Shown here: positions 55,056 to 62,335 of the stretch, piece by piece | Position numbering within the stretch: the stretch's first letter is position 1 | How the letters are laid out: the number at the start of each line of letters is the position of its first letter | From: JAXMDC01 sp046349035 | GTDB lineage: Bacteria > Pseudomonadota > Alphaproteobacteria > Rhizobiales > Kaistiaceae | Assembly (NCBI GenBank): GCA_046349035.1 | Contig: JAXMDC010000005.1 | Location: 101,035-165,034, forward strand | DNA length: 64,000 nt | Reading direction: 5' to 3' | Position numbers and translations under genes: made by a program | The notes under the pieces: generated by a model | What the model saw: the letters and a program-made list of their open reading frames with translations, nothing else | The model's database searches: none | What the model was told of the DNA's origin: nothing

Positions 55056-55664
55056 ATGGTGACACGCGGATTTTTCGGGCGCCGCCCGCCTGACGCCGAT
55101 GCAAGTCGACTGCCGGCTGGGCAATATCGTGCCCACGATTTTCCTGTGCTGTCCTTCGGCCCGACGCCCACGGTCTCCCTCAATCGCTGGCAAATGGCGA
55201 TCAGGATCGGTCCGAAACCCGTGGCCGCCTGGTCGTGGGAGGAGTTCAACCGCCTGAAAAAGACGGCCTTCACCCGCGACATCCACTGCGTCACCAAATG
55301 GAGCAAGTTCGATACTCACTGGGAGGGCGTTTCGATCGACGATCTCTTGGCCGCTGCCAAGCTTGATGCACCGCCAACGCCTTACGTGCTCGCCCATTCG
55401 GTCGACGGCTATTCGACCAACGTGCCGGTGGCCGATCTCATCGGCGGCAAGGCCATGGTTGCCCTCGCCTACGATGGCAAGCCAATTTCCCCCGACCATG
55501 GTGGCCCCGCTCGCCTGCTCGTGCCGCACCTCTATTTCTGGAAATCCGCCAAGTGGTTGAGTGCCATTCAGTTTACCGAGCGGGACGAAGCGGGCTTCTG
55601 GGAACTGCGCGGCTACCATATGTATGGCGATCCGTGGCGCGAGCAGCGTTTCACTGGCGACTAA
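55056..55664 (+). CDS. sulfite oxidase-like molybdopterin oxidoreductase
   Basis: Small member of the sulfite-oxidase/YedY molybdopterin-binding fold, 202 residues with the Oxidored_molyb domain spanning most of it. The Mo-coordinating cysteine lies in FTRDIHCVTKWSKFDTHWEGV, and family phrases include LAHSVDGYSTNVPVADL, GPARLLVPHLYFWKSAKWL and the terminal FWELRGYHMYGDPWREQRF. No twin-arginine or other signal is seen, so it is probably cytoplasmic. It is followed after 34 bp by a ferredoxin-reductase-type gene that could be its electron partner. Substrate unknown. Confidence 0.9.
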   Translation: MVTRGFFGRRPPDADASRLPAGQYRAHDFPVLSFGPTPTVSLNRWQMAIRIGPKPVAAWSWEEFNRLKKTAFTRDIHCVTKWSKFDTHWEGVSIDDLLAAAKLDAPPTPYVLAHSVDGYSTNVPVADLIGGKAMVALAYDGKPISPDHGGPARLLVPHLYFWKSAKWLSAIQFTERDEAGFWELRGYHMYGDPWREQRFTGD

Positions 55665-55698
55665 CCTCAGCGCGGCCACACTCGACTTGATCTGACCG

Positions 55699-56493
55699 AT
55701 GGACCGACCTCTGCCTGATCGGCTTGCCTGGCAGGAAGCCGAGATCGTCAAAGTCATTGCCCAAACTGCAACGGTCAAAAGCTTCGTGATGCGTCCGAAG
55801 CTGTGGAGCGGATTCAGCGCTGGGCAGCATGTCGATGTTCGGCTGGTCGCCCCGGACGGCTACCAAGCCCAGCGGAGCTACTCGATTGCCTCTGCCCCGC
55901 AAGACCGCGACACCATCGAACTCGCCATCGAGCGCCTCCCCGGCGGCGAGGTCTCCGCTTTTTTCCACGAGGTCGTCGTGCCCGGCGACACGGTTGAGAT
56001 ACGCGGCCCGATCGGCGGCCACTTTAACTGGCATGTGTCGGAAGGCGGACCGTTGCTTCTAATCGGCGGCGGCTCAGGCATCGTTCCTCTGATGTCGATG
56101 GCGCGTTATCGGGCCCTTGCCGCGCCCGAAGTGCCGGCGGCGCTCGTCTACTCCGCCCGCGCCTTCTCCGGCCTCATCTTTCATGACGAATTGCTTGCCC
56201 GTGCCGCGCGGGACGCAAACTTTTCTCTCCTGGTCACATTGACCGGCGAAGGCCCGCGCGAGGGCATCGCCGCCGTCCCGCCAGTCGCCAATGAACGCGA
56301 TGTGCCGGGCGCCCGCCGCGGCCGCATCGACGCTTCCACAATCGCCGCCATGCTCGACCGCCTGCAAACACGGCCTCGCTGGGTTTACGTGTGCGGGGGC
56401 ACGGGGTTTGTCGATGCTGCATCGACCTTCTGCATCGCGGCCGGGCTCGATCCGAAGTCTATCCGTACCGAGCGCTTCGGCGGGAGTTCGTAG
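55699..56493 (+). CDS. ferredoxin-NADP reductase-type flavoprotein
   Basis: FAD/NAD(P)-binding oxidoreductase of the ferredoxin reductase superfamily, 264 residues. FAD-binding barrel motif QRSYSIASAP near residue 60 and HEVVVPGDTVEIRGP mark the first domain; the NAD(P) part has LLIGGGSGIVPLMSMARY and VYVCGGTGFVDAASTFCIAAG, ending in the usual TERFG. No iron-sulfur ferredoxin domain is fused. Gene order with the sulfite-oxidase-like gene is conserved in many bacteria, implying a two-component electron transfer unit. A GC-rich hairpin overlaps the stop codon (about 56490-56515) but lacks a T tail. Confidence 0.88.
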   Translation: MDRPLPDRLAWQEAEIVKVIAQTATVKSFVMRPKLWSGFSAGQHVDVRLVAPDGYQAQRSYSIASAPQDRDTIELAIERLPGGEVSAFFHEVVVPGDTVEIRGPIGGHFNWHVSEGGPLLLIGGGSGIVPLMSMARYRALAAPEVPAALVYSARAFSGLIFHDELLARAARDANFSLLVTLTGEGPREGIAAVPPVANERDVPGARRGRIDASTIAAMLDRLQTRPRWVYVCGGTGFVDAASTFCIAAGLDPKSIRTERFGGSS

Positions 56494-56557
56494 CCGCGCT
56501 CCGGGGCGCGGCTACGGTCCGTGCATTTATGGTGGATAACCGCCCCTCCCCCGCCCG

Positions 56558-56574
56558 AGTCGATTGAATCGACT
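56558..56574. promoter_or_regulatory. AGTCGATT-G-AATCGACT palindrome with GANTC sites
   Basis: A perfect 8+1+8 inverted repeat about 140 bp upstream of the outer-membrane barrel gene. Three GANTC sites (56557, 56566, 56581), the target of the alphaproteobacterial CcrM methylase, fall within 29 bp. A regulatory role is inferred. Confidence 0.35.
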
Positions 56575-56710
56575 AAACTCGAATCGCTCCGCCGATTATC
56601 TGTCGGCGAGTTCACCTGTTCTGTTGAGGATATCGAGATACTGAGCCCGACCAAGCATTTGGCCGGAAGCATGAAGATTTTGCCGGCGTCTCCGCCGATT
56701 GGGAGGTTCC

Positions 56711-57307
56711 ATGCAACTGCGCGCGCTCTATGTCGCTGCCGCCCTCGCCGCCTGTCCGGCCCTCTGCGGTTCGGCGATCGCTGCCGACTACAGTCGCGGT
56801 ACTGCCGCACCATACGCGCCCTGGCTGGCAGGCTGGTTCGGCCCCTATGCCGGGCTCGCCGCCGGTTACAGTTGGGGCGAGACCTCGACGGTCGAAACCA
56901 ACGGCGCCTTTGGCGGAGCGTTCGGCGGCTACAACTTCGCGCTCGGTGCCAATACCTACTGGGGCATCGAGGCCGACGTCTTGGCCGGAAACATGAGCGG
57001 GACCAATACACACGGTGTTGCCGGGAAGATCCCTTGGCTGGGATCGCTAAACGGTCGCATCGGCTATTTCGTCGGCGACACTTCGTTCTACATACTCGGC
57101 GGCTTCGCCTTCGGCTCGGCGGAAGAGGCCGGCATTTCCAACAGCTTGACCGGGTGGGACATCGGTCTTGGCGGAGAGCAGCGGATCACTGGCAATATCT
57201 TCGGTCGCGCGGAGTATCGCTACACCGACATCGGCTCCAACGCCGTCTCCGGCCCGACTCGAGCGGTGAGCAATTCGGTGACCGGTGGCATTGGAATGCA
57301 TTTCTGA
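56711..57307 (+). CDS. outer membrane beta-barrel protein
   Basis: Small porin-like outer-membrane protein of the Omp25/OmpA-barrel type found in alphaproteobacteria. I start at ATG 56711 with GGGAGG 4 nt upstream (198 residues) instead of a TTG four codons earlier. A signal peptide (VAAALAACPALCGSAIAA) is followed by alternating strands: WFGPYAGLAAGYSWGE, GAFGGAFGGYNFALG, TYWGIEADVLAGNMSG, LNGRIGYFVGDTSFYILGGFAFGSAE, GWDIGLGGEQRI and FGRAEYRYTDIG. It ends TGGIGMHF with a terminal Phe, the BAM recognition signal. No relation to the three-copy family further right except the fold class. Confidence 0.88.
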   Translation: MQLRALYVAAALAACPALCGSAIAADYSRGTAAPYAPWLAGWFGPYAGLAAGYSWGETSTVETNGAFGGAFGGYNFALGANTYWGIEADVLAGNMSGTNTHGVAGKIPWLGSLNGRIGYFVGDTSFYILGGFAFGSAEEAGISNSLTGWDIGLGGEQRITGNIFGRAEYRYTDIGSNAVSGPTRAVSNSVTGGIGMHF

Positions 57308-57396
57308 CGACAGAAGTCGCACCGTCCCCTTGCCGCCGCTGCTGCGTTCGGGCAACTCTCCGCTCGCGGCGCCGCAGGCGCAGAGGGAGGTGAGAA

Positions 57397-58092
57397 GTGG
57401 TCCAACCAGTTCCCGAGGGGATGCATTCGCTTACCCCCCAGCTTAATGTCGACGGCGCCGACAAAGCCATCGAGTGGTACAGGCTGGCCTTCGGCGCCGA
57501 GGTGCTGACCCGCATGCCGGATCCGAGCGGCAAGAAGGTTTGGCACGCATCGCTCAGGATCGGCAACTCGACCTTCTTCGTGAACGACGTGTTTCCGGGA
57601 ATGGGAGCGCCCAGCAACGTTTCACTGCTATGGCTCTATACTGACGGCGTAGACGCTGCCTGGAAGCGCGCCCTCGATGCCGGCGCCAAAGTCGTCATGC
57701 CGCTCACCGATATGTTCTGGGGCGACCGCACCGGCACATTGACCGATCCGTTCGGGAATCGCTGGTCGCTGGCCCAGCATGTCAAGGACATGACCCACGA
57801 CGAGATGATGCAGGCCGGTGCCGCTTTCGCCGCCGAGGCAGCCAAAAATGCGCCGCCGCCCGCAACGGCTGCACCGGCGGCTAAGACACCGTCGAGGAAG
57901 CCGGCCGCCGGCAAGGCCCCTCCCCGCAAGGCGGCCGCAAAGCAGGCTCGGCCGGGATCGGCCAAAAAACCGGCCAGCCGGAAAGCTCCGCCGAAGAAAG
58001 TTGCCTCCAAGAAGGCTCCGCCCAAGAAGGCGGCCGCCGGGAGATCCCCGACGCGCAAGGCCGCGGGCAGGAAAACGTCCGGCAGACGCTAG
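57397..58092 (+). CDS. VOC (glyoxalase/PhnB-like) protein with histone-H1-like Lys/Ala/Pro tail
   Basis: Two-part protein of 231 residues. Residues ~1-145 are a single vicinal-oxygen-chelate domain of the PhnB/YdcJ type (LTPQLNVDGADKAIEWYRLAFGAEVL, VWHASLRIGNSTFFVND, LTDPFGNRWSLAQHV). From about residue 150 the chain becomes a low-complexity tail of Ala, Pro, Lys and Arg with repeated KKAP/KKAA/RKA units, resembling bacterial histone-H1-like DNA-binding tails. The start is GTG at 57397 with GGGAGG six bases upstream. The enzyme activity is unknown; the tail suggests nucleic-acid or polyanion binding. Confidence 0.85.
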   Translation: MVQPVPEGMHSLTPQLNVDGADKAIEWYRLAFGAEVLTRMPDPSGKKVWHASLRIGNSTFFVNDVFPGMGAPSNVSLLWLYTDGVDAAWKRALDAGAKVVMPLTDMFWGDRTGTLTDPFGNRWSLAQHVKDMTHDEMMQAGAAFAAEAAKNAPPPATAAPAAKTPSRKPAAGKAPPRKAAAKQARPGSAKKPASRKAPPKKVASKKAPPKKAAAGRSPTRKAAGRKTSGRR

Positions 58093-58115
58093 TCCTCCGG
58101 TCGCCGCCGGCCGGC

Positions 58116-58985
58116 CTACTTTCCGTTGTGCGTACCGACGATCTTGCCGTTGTCGAGCTTCGTGAACGGCACGAAACTCTGGATGACTCCGTTGTAGATA
58201 TCCGAGCGGGCGACAGTGATCGCCCCGTCGGTCGCCTGCTGCTTGACGATTCGGAGGATGTGCTGCGCGCCGGGCGGTCCGACCGGAATCACCATGATCC
58301 CGCCCGGCGCCAGTTGCTGCAGCAGTGGCGGCGGCACATGGTCGATGCCGCAGGTGACGATGATCTTGTCGAAGGGCGCGAACGCCTCCCAGCCGTAATA
58401 GCCGTCGTCGTTCTTGCGCCGGATCGCTTTGTATTCGCTGTAGCCGCGCCCGATCAAACCCTCGTAGAGGGCGCCGGTTCTCTCATAGAGCGCCTTGATA
58501 ATCTCGATCGTCCACACTCGATCGGTGAGATTGGCGAGGTAGGCCGATTGGTAGCCGGAGCCGTTGCCGATCTCGAGCACCTTGTCGCCCAGCTTGACAT
58601 CGAGGGCGCTGGTCATCCTGCCGACGGTCAGCGGCCCGGTGATCGAGACGCCGAAGCCGATGTCGAGATAGTGCCCCACATAGGCTGAGCCGAGGTTGGG
58701 CTTAGTGACGAACTCCTCTCGCGGCGTCATCAGGAACGCGCGCTTGTTGCGAGCCTCCCAAAGGTCTTTGTTGTCGACCATAAACACATAGCGATCCCAG
58801 TGCTCACCGAGGAACTTCGGGTCCTCGCCACGATTCTTCTCCATCCACGCGATGTAATTGGCGCGGCTGTCCATCGGTGGAATGATGTCGAAGCTATAGG
58901 GCGCGGCGATCGCCGCTTGGCTGGACCTGGCAGCGACCGCAGCCCCGGCCGCCAACATCCCCTTCAAGAACTGCCTTCTCTCCAT
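58116..58985 (-). CDS. Tat-exported protein-L-isoaspartate O-methyltransferase family protein
   Basis: Methyltransferase fold of the PCMT family with an export signal. The ATG at 58985 gives MERRQFLKGMLAAGAAVAAR, a twin-arginine signal (RRQFLKG), 289 residues in total. The PCMT core shows VLEIGNGSGYQSAYLANL (SAM motif), WTIEIIKALYERTGALYEGL, APFDKIIVTCGIDHVPPPLLQQLAPGGIMVIPVG. The longer frame upstream has no family match. PCMT normally repairs cytoplasmic proteins; an exported form would need periplasmic SAM, so the activity is doubtful and the signal could instead be non-functional. It is divergent from the Sel1 gene pair. Confidence 0.85.
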   Translation of the reverse strand: MERRQFLKGMLAAGAAVAARSSQAAIAAPYSFDIIPPMDSRANYIAWMEKNRGEDPKFLGEHWDRYVFMVDNKDLWEARNKRAFLMTPREEFVTKPNLGSAYVGHYLDIGFGVSITGPLTVGRMTSALDVKLGDKVLEIGNGSGYQSAYLANLTDRVWTIEIIKALYERTGALYEGLIGRGYSEYKAIRRKNDDGYYGWEAFAPFDKIIVTCGIDHVPPPLLQQLAPGGIMVIPVGPPGAQHILRIVKQQATDGAITVARSDIYNGVIQSFVPFTKLDNGKIVGTHNGK

Positions 58986-59160
58986 GGCCGCCTTCTCTTC
59001 GCCGCGGAACTTCCGCAGTCCTGGCGAATTTAGAAACGATCGCACTGGCCCCGCAAGCGGTCCGTCTAACTCGGCAGTCACAGCACAACCAGCGGGCTGG
59101 ACGAGTGCCAAATGTTGGATAAGCTACCAAATGGAATCGACGCCATTGGGGGGTCTGCCG

Positions 59161-59733
59161 ATGAAGCGCATGCGCCTGGGTCTAGTAGCGTTGGCAACAC
59201 TGGTGTCATCGGCAGTTACGCCGGCGATAGCGCAGGAATGGCAGGATTGGCCGGGGCTTGCCGGCCGTGCCTACACCGGCGCCGCGGAACGCGACTACCT
59301 CCTCGGTCTCAAGGCCTACTACCAAGCCGACTACATCAACGCGATTTATCTCTGGAGCCGGCTCGGCGAAAGCGCCGATGCGCGCTCGGAGGCCGGATTG
59401 GCGCTCCTCTATTACATCGGCGTCGGCACGCAGCGCGACAACGACAAGGCGTTCTATTGGGCGAGCCTCGCGGCCGAGCGCGGTCAGCCGGAAGGTCAGT
59501 CGCTGCTCGGTCGCATGTACTTGTCCGGCCGCGGCGTCAAACAGGACATTATCGCCGCCTATGCTTGGTGCGAGACCGCCCAGATGGCGGGCGGTTTCGG
59601 CGGCTGCCGCGGCGAGGCAATCCAGCAAATGACCGGCCCGATGCTTCCGGTCGCCTTCAAGGCCTCCAACGACCTCCAGGCGCGCTTCCGGCCCAATCCG
59701 GTGGAAATGGCACTGCCTCCAAAGGGCGATTAG
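59161..59733 (+). CDS. secreted Sel1-repeat protein, first of a tandem pair
   Basis: Exported helical-repeat protein of unknown partner. The 190 residues start with a signal peptide (RLGLVALATLVSSAVTPAIAQ); start ATG 59161 has GGGGGG seven bases upstream. Sel1-type repeats are visible: YLLGLKAYYQADYINAIYLWS, RSEAGLALLYYIGVGTQRDNDKAFYWASLAAERGQ and GQSLLGRMYLSGRGVKQDIIAAYAWCETAQ. Two cysteines (AWCETAQ and GGCRGEA) may form a disulfide. The next gene is a close paralogue 9 bp downstream, so the pair arose by duplication. Sel1 proteins usually act as protein-interaction scaffolds in the envelope. Confidence 0.85.
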   Translation: MKRMRLGLVALATLVSSAVTPAIAQEWQDWPGLAGRAYTGAAERDYLLGLKAYYQADYINAIYLWSRLGESADARSEAGLALLYYIGVGTQRDNDKAFYWASLAAERGQPEGQSLLGRMYLSGRGVKQDIIAAYAWCETAQMAGGFGGCRGEAIQQMTGPMLPVAFKASNDLQARFRPNPVEMALPPKGD

Positions 59734-59742
59734 CAGAGCGCG

Positions 59743-60285
59743 ATGACGGGTTTCCGCCGAGCATTGCTTGCATTCGGGTTGACCGTCGCGATGGGCGCAA
59801 CCGTCGGCGAGGTCGCCGCGGCGGAGCCGTTCGGTCCAGCCTCGGTCCGCAGCGAGGCGGAGCAGGACTATCTCGACGGCTTACGCCTGTTCTCGGCCGC
59901 CGACTATGCAGGGGCAATCTCGCTCTGGAGCCGCCTTGGCGAAAGCGCCGACCCACGTTCAGGGGCGGGCCTTGCCTTTCTCTACACCCTCGGCGCCGGT
60001 ACGCCGGTCGACGAACCCAAGGCATACTATTGGGCCCGCCTTGCAGCGGAGCGCGGACAGCCCGAAGCCCAAGGCATCCTCGGCCGCTTCTACTTGGAGG
60101 GGCGAGTCGTCGAGAAGGATTTGATCCAGGCCTTCGCTTGGTGCGAGACTGCGCAGATGGGCGGCGGCGGCAACGGCTGCCGGGGTGCGGCCCTCCGTGA
60201 GCTCCCCGATTCGATGCTGTCGACAGCCTTCCGCGCGTCGAACGAATTGCAGGAGCGGCTCCGCCGCGAGCTTTGGGGCCGCTGA
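59743..60285 (+). CDS. secreted Sel1-repeat protein, second of a tandem pair
   Basis: Paralogue of the preceding gene (180 residues): signal peptide LLAFGLTVAMGATVGEVAAA, then YLDGLRLFSAADYAGAISLWS, RSGAGLAFLYTLGAGTPVDEPKAYYWARLAAERGQ, AQGILGRFYLEGRVVEKDLIQAFAWCETAQ and a second Cys in NGCRGAAL. The same repeat order, cysteine spacing and WSRLGESAD phrase show that the two came from one ancestor. Start ATG 59743, 9 bp after the first gene, so they are co-transcribed. Function unknown. Confidence 0.85.
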   Translation: MTGFRRALLAFGLTVAMGATVGEVAAAEPFGPASVRSEAEQDYLDGLRLFSAADYAGAISLWSRLGESADPRSGAGLAFLYTLGAGTPVDEPKAYYWARLAAERGQPEAQGILGRFYLEGRVVEKDLIQAFAWCETAQMGGGGNGCRGAALRELPDSMLSTAFRASNELQERLRRELWGR

Positions 60286-60314
60286 GGGAGCGGTCACCCC
60301 TGTCGCAGGTCTCC

Positions 60315-60581
60315 CTAGCCGAACCGGGCGAGCGATCGCGCCTTTGCCTTCTCCGCCTCGACCTCCCGGTTCCGCGGCTCCCCGGTCGTCTCCAGTGAAA
60401 AGATCAGTCGCCTAGCCGCTTCGCTGACCTCATCGACAGCCCGAAGGAACACGGCGGCATTCGCCTGCGACGGCTTAGTGAAGCCGCTGAGTTTGCGGAC
60501 GAATTGGACCGCCGCCGCGCGAATCTCCTCATCCGTTGCCGGCGGCTCGAAATTGAAGAGCGTCTTGATGCTACGACACAT
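60315..60581 (-). CDS. DUF2277 domain-containing protein
   Basis: Small conserved protein of unknown function. The 88 residues (start ATG 60581, MCRSIKTLFNFEPPATDEEI) match the DUF2277 pattern: FEPPATDEEIRAAAVQFVRKLSGFTKPSQANAAVF is spread over residues 11-45, followed by AVDEVSEAARRLIFSL. An upstream in-frame ATG (60626) would add 15 residues not found in the family. It is convergent with the Sel1 pair, 29 bp apart, and its promoter region faces the tandem barrel array. Confidence 0.88.
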   Translation of the reverse strand: MCRSIKTLFNFEPPATDEEIRAAAVQFVRKLSGFTKPSQANAAVFLRAVDEVSEAARRLIFSLETTGEPRNREVEAEKAKARSLARFG

Positions 60582-61023
60582 TGGCACTGCTCCACGCCGA
60601 CCCGTGCCTCTCCGGACACTACCCATCGTTTCATCGAACCCGCCACGTCTTCAACCGCCATCGCTAGGATACCGGAGCGGCCGCCGCCGGTAGGCCGGAC
60701 CAGGTTATCCACAACGCTCCTCTGCATCCTGCCAATGGTTGCGCCTCGTCCGAAATGCGACCTGAAATTCCACTGTCACCCCCGGGACAAGCCATTGCGA
60801 TATCGAGGTTTTGTGCCTATCGAGCCGGCCGTCGGTTCATCGGGAAGGGTACTGTGGCTTTTTCGTCACGACCTGCCCAAAAAACCACGCCAAGCCGATT
60901 CCCGGATAGGCATCGTCGGCCGGGTGTGTAGATTGCCAAGTGACTCGTGCTGAGGGCGTGAGTCCTTTTTGGACCTTCTCCGGGACAGCCCAACAGGGGT
61001 GACGGGGACTGAGGAGAGAGAGA
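60582..61023. other. intergenic region, divergent promoters
   Basis: 442 bp with no gene I can support. It contains a lone perfect DnaA box TTATCCACA (60705-60713) and, at its right end, the 5' leader CAACAGGGGTGACGGGGACT that recurs before the second barrel gene. Confidence 0.5.
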
Positions 61024-61845
61024 ATGTTGAAGAAGATTCTGACCACTGCCGCGCCCTTGGCGCTCCTGGCAATGGCCGCTGCCCCGGCTCAGGCGGCGGA
61101 CTATGGTGCCGCGCGAGTCGCGGCGCCCAATTACAGCACCTGGGCCGACCTCACGGCGGCGGCCGGCATCTATCGCTGGGTCAACGACAGCGACGCCTCC
61201 AACACCAAGAGCGCGGTCCGCGGCGAAGGCCGCGTCGGCATGGGCCTCGGCGGCGGGGCGATGCTCCAGGTCGATGTCAGCGGGTCCTCCTTCTCCAAGG
61301 GCAACGACAACAACCCGGTCTTTGATCTCGCAGCTCACCTTGGTCTGATGTCCGGGCCCGGCGGCGGCTATGGGGTCATGGTGTCGCTCGGTGACGCCTC
61401 CTGCTCCTGGGAGTGTGATCGGGTAGCGACGATCGCCGGCGAAGCGGTATGGGGGATCGGGGCTCTCGGTCCGGCCCGCCTCGCCGCCCAGCTCGGCTGG
61501 ACGGCGTCACTTACAAGCGACGAGTCGGTCGGCTACATCCACGGCGTGCTGGACTTCATGGCCGGCCCGAACGTGCTGCTGTCGGTGAATTTGGGCTACT
61601 CGAGCGCAAGCGACGACTACGTGGCTTGGCGTTACGGTGCCAAGGCCGAGATGGCCTTCAACAACGTCGTCAGCGGGTTCCTGGAGTGGCAGGGCGCTCA
61701 CATCACTCGCAACACCTTTGCGGAAGATCAGAACCGCGTGCTGCTTGGCGTGACGTTGGCCGTCAACGGCAATGGGCTGGCCAACCGCTCGCCTCTGCAT
61801 GACTTCAACCCGTGGACCGGCATCAATCACCTCGCCAACGACTAG
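61024..61845 (+). CDS. secreted beta-barrel-like protein, tandem copy 1
   Basis: Unrecognised secreted family, 273 residues. Signal peptide (KKILTTAAPLALLAMAAAPAQA) then ADYGAARVAAP. The mature part consists of alternating hydrophobic strands with glycines and aromatic girdle residues (AVRGEGRVGMGLGGGAMLQVDVSG, GGYGVMVSLGDA, LLSVNLGYSSAS, WRYGAKAEMAFNNVVSGFLEW), suggesting an outer-membrane barrel, though the last residue is Asp rather than Phe/Trp. A cysteine pair sits in a loop (CSWEC). The gene has its own leader and terminator; copies 2 and 3 follow in the same direction. Confidence 0.85.
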   Translation: MLKKILTTAAPLALLAMAAAPAQAADYGAARVAAPNYSTWADLTAAAGIYRWVNDSDASNTKSAVRGEGRVGMGLGGGAMLQVDVSGSSFSKGNDNNPVFDLAAHLGLMSGPGGGYGVMVSLGDASCSWECDRVATIAGEAVWGIGALGPARLAAQLGWTASLTSDESVGYIHGVLDFMAGPNVLLSVNLGYSSASDDYVAWRYGAKAEMAFNNVVSGFLEWQGAHITRNTFAEDQNRVLLGVTLAVNGNGLANRSPLHDFNPWTGINHLAND

Positions 61846-61870
61846 GCAGACCGAAACCGGGCTTGTCCGA

Positions 61871-61915
61871 AAATCAGAAGGCGCCGCTTATCGCGGCGCC
61901 TTTCTGATTTTTGGG
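61871..61915 (+). terminator. intrinsic terminator of barrel copy 1
   Basis: A long stem (AAATCAGAAGGCGCCGC pairing with GCGGCGCCTTTCTGATTT, one bulged base) with a short loop and a T-rich end, 25 bp after the stop codon. Confidence 0.88.
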
Positions 61916-62168
61916 GATACGCGAGCTGCGGTTTTGCGACCAAGACCATCTCTAGATCTGTTTATGCCGCAGCAGCCTGTTCGAAGAATGCGCCCGGCTA
62001 CTGATCCCCCCTCCCACGCAGCGACGAGAAACGACTCGTCCTTTGCTTTTTGAGATTCTCTAACGTTTCCAAGAGGGCGCGAGGAGTGAACAGATCGGAA
62101 GAGTCCCGACGAAGTGCTAGCCAAAGGCTCATTGTCCCGTCATTCGGAGCGGTGTCGTCCGTGCCATT

Positions 62169-62225
62169 CCGGTCACACCTCGCATCAAAAGATACGTAGT
62201 CCCCAAAGCGGCAGTGATTGAGATA
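62169..62225 (+). promoter_or_regulatory. promoter-region block shared by barrel copies 2 and 3 (first occurrence)
   Basis: CGGTCACAC-CTCG-CATCAAAAGATA and GTGATTGAGAT at about 20-nt spacing recur with few changes at 63289-63345 upstream of copy 3 (CGGTCACAC, TGTCAAATTGATA, GTGATTGAGGT). The conservation outside the genes suggests a shared control region duplicated with the gene. It starts about 165 bp before the start codon in both cases. Confidence 0.6.
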
Positions 62226-62335
62226 GCCGGCTTGTATATCTTGCGCTTCAGCACTACTGCACAGGCGCTAGTCTTTCGGTTTCATTTTTCTCTGGGACAA
62301 CCCAACAGGGGTGACGGGGACTGAGGAGAGAGAGA

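Larger units (their letters stand above)
61846..62335. other. intergenic region between barrel copies 1 and 2
   Basis: 490 bp with no supported gene. Left to right: the copy 1 terminator, about 240 bp in which I see nothing, the promoter-like block shared with copy 3 (62169-62225) and the conserved 5' leader of copy 2 (from about 62297). Confidence 0.6.

Noticed and set aside
56490..56515. GC-rich hairpin at the reductase stop codon as terminator
   Set aside because: The stem is good but no T tract follows on the plus strand, so it is not listed as a terminator.
60705..60713. Perfect DnaA box TTATCCACA, considered as part of a replication origin
   Set aside because: It is single. No cluster of boxes, no AT-rich unwinding region and no dnaA, dnaN or parAB genes nearby.
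62095..62107. AGATCGGAAGAG, which resembles the start of a sequencing adapter
   Set aside because: The match ends after 12 bases, and the following sequence is normal and leads into conserved promoter elements, so contamination is unlikely.
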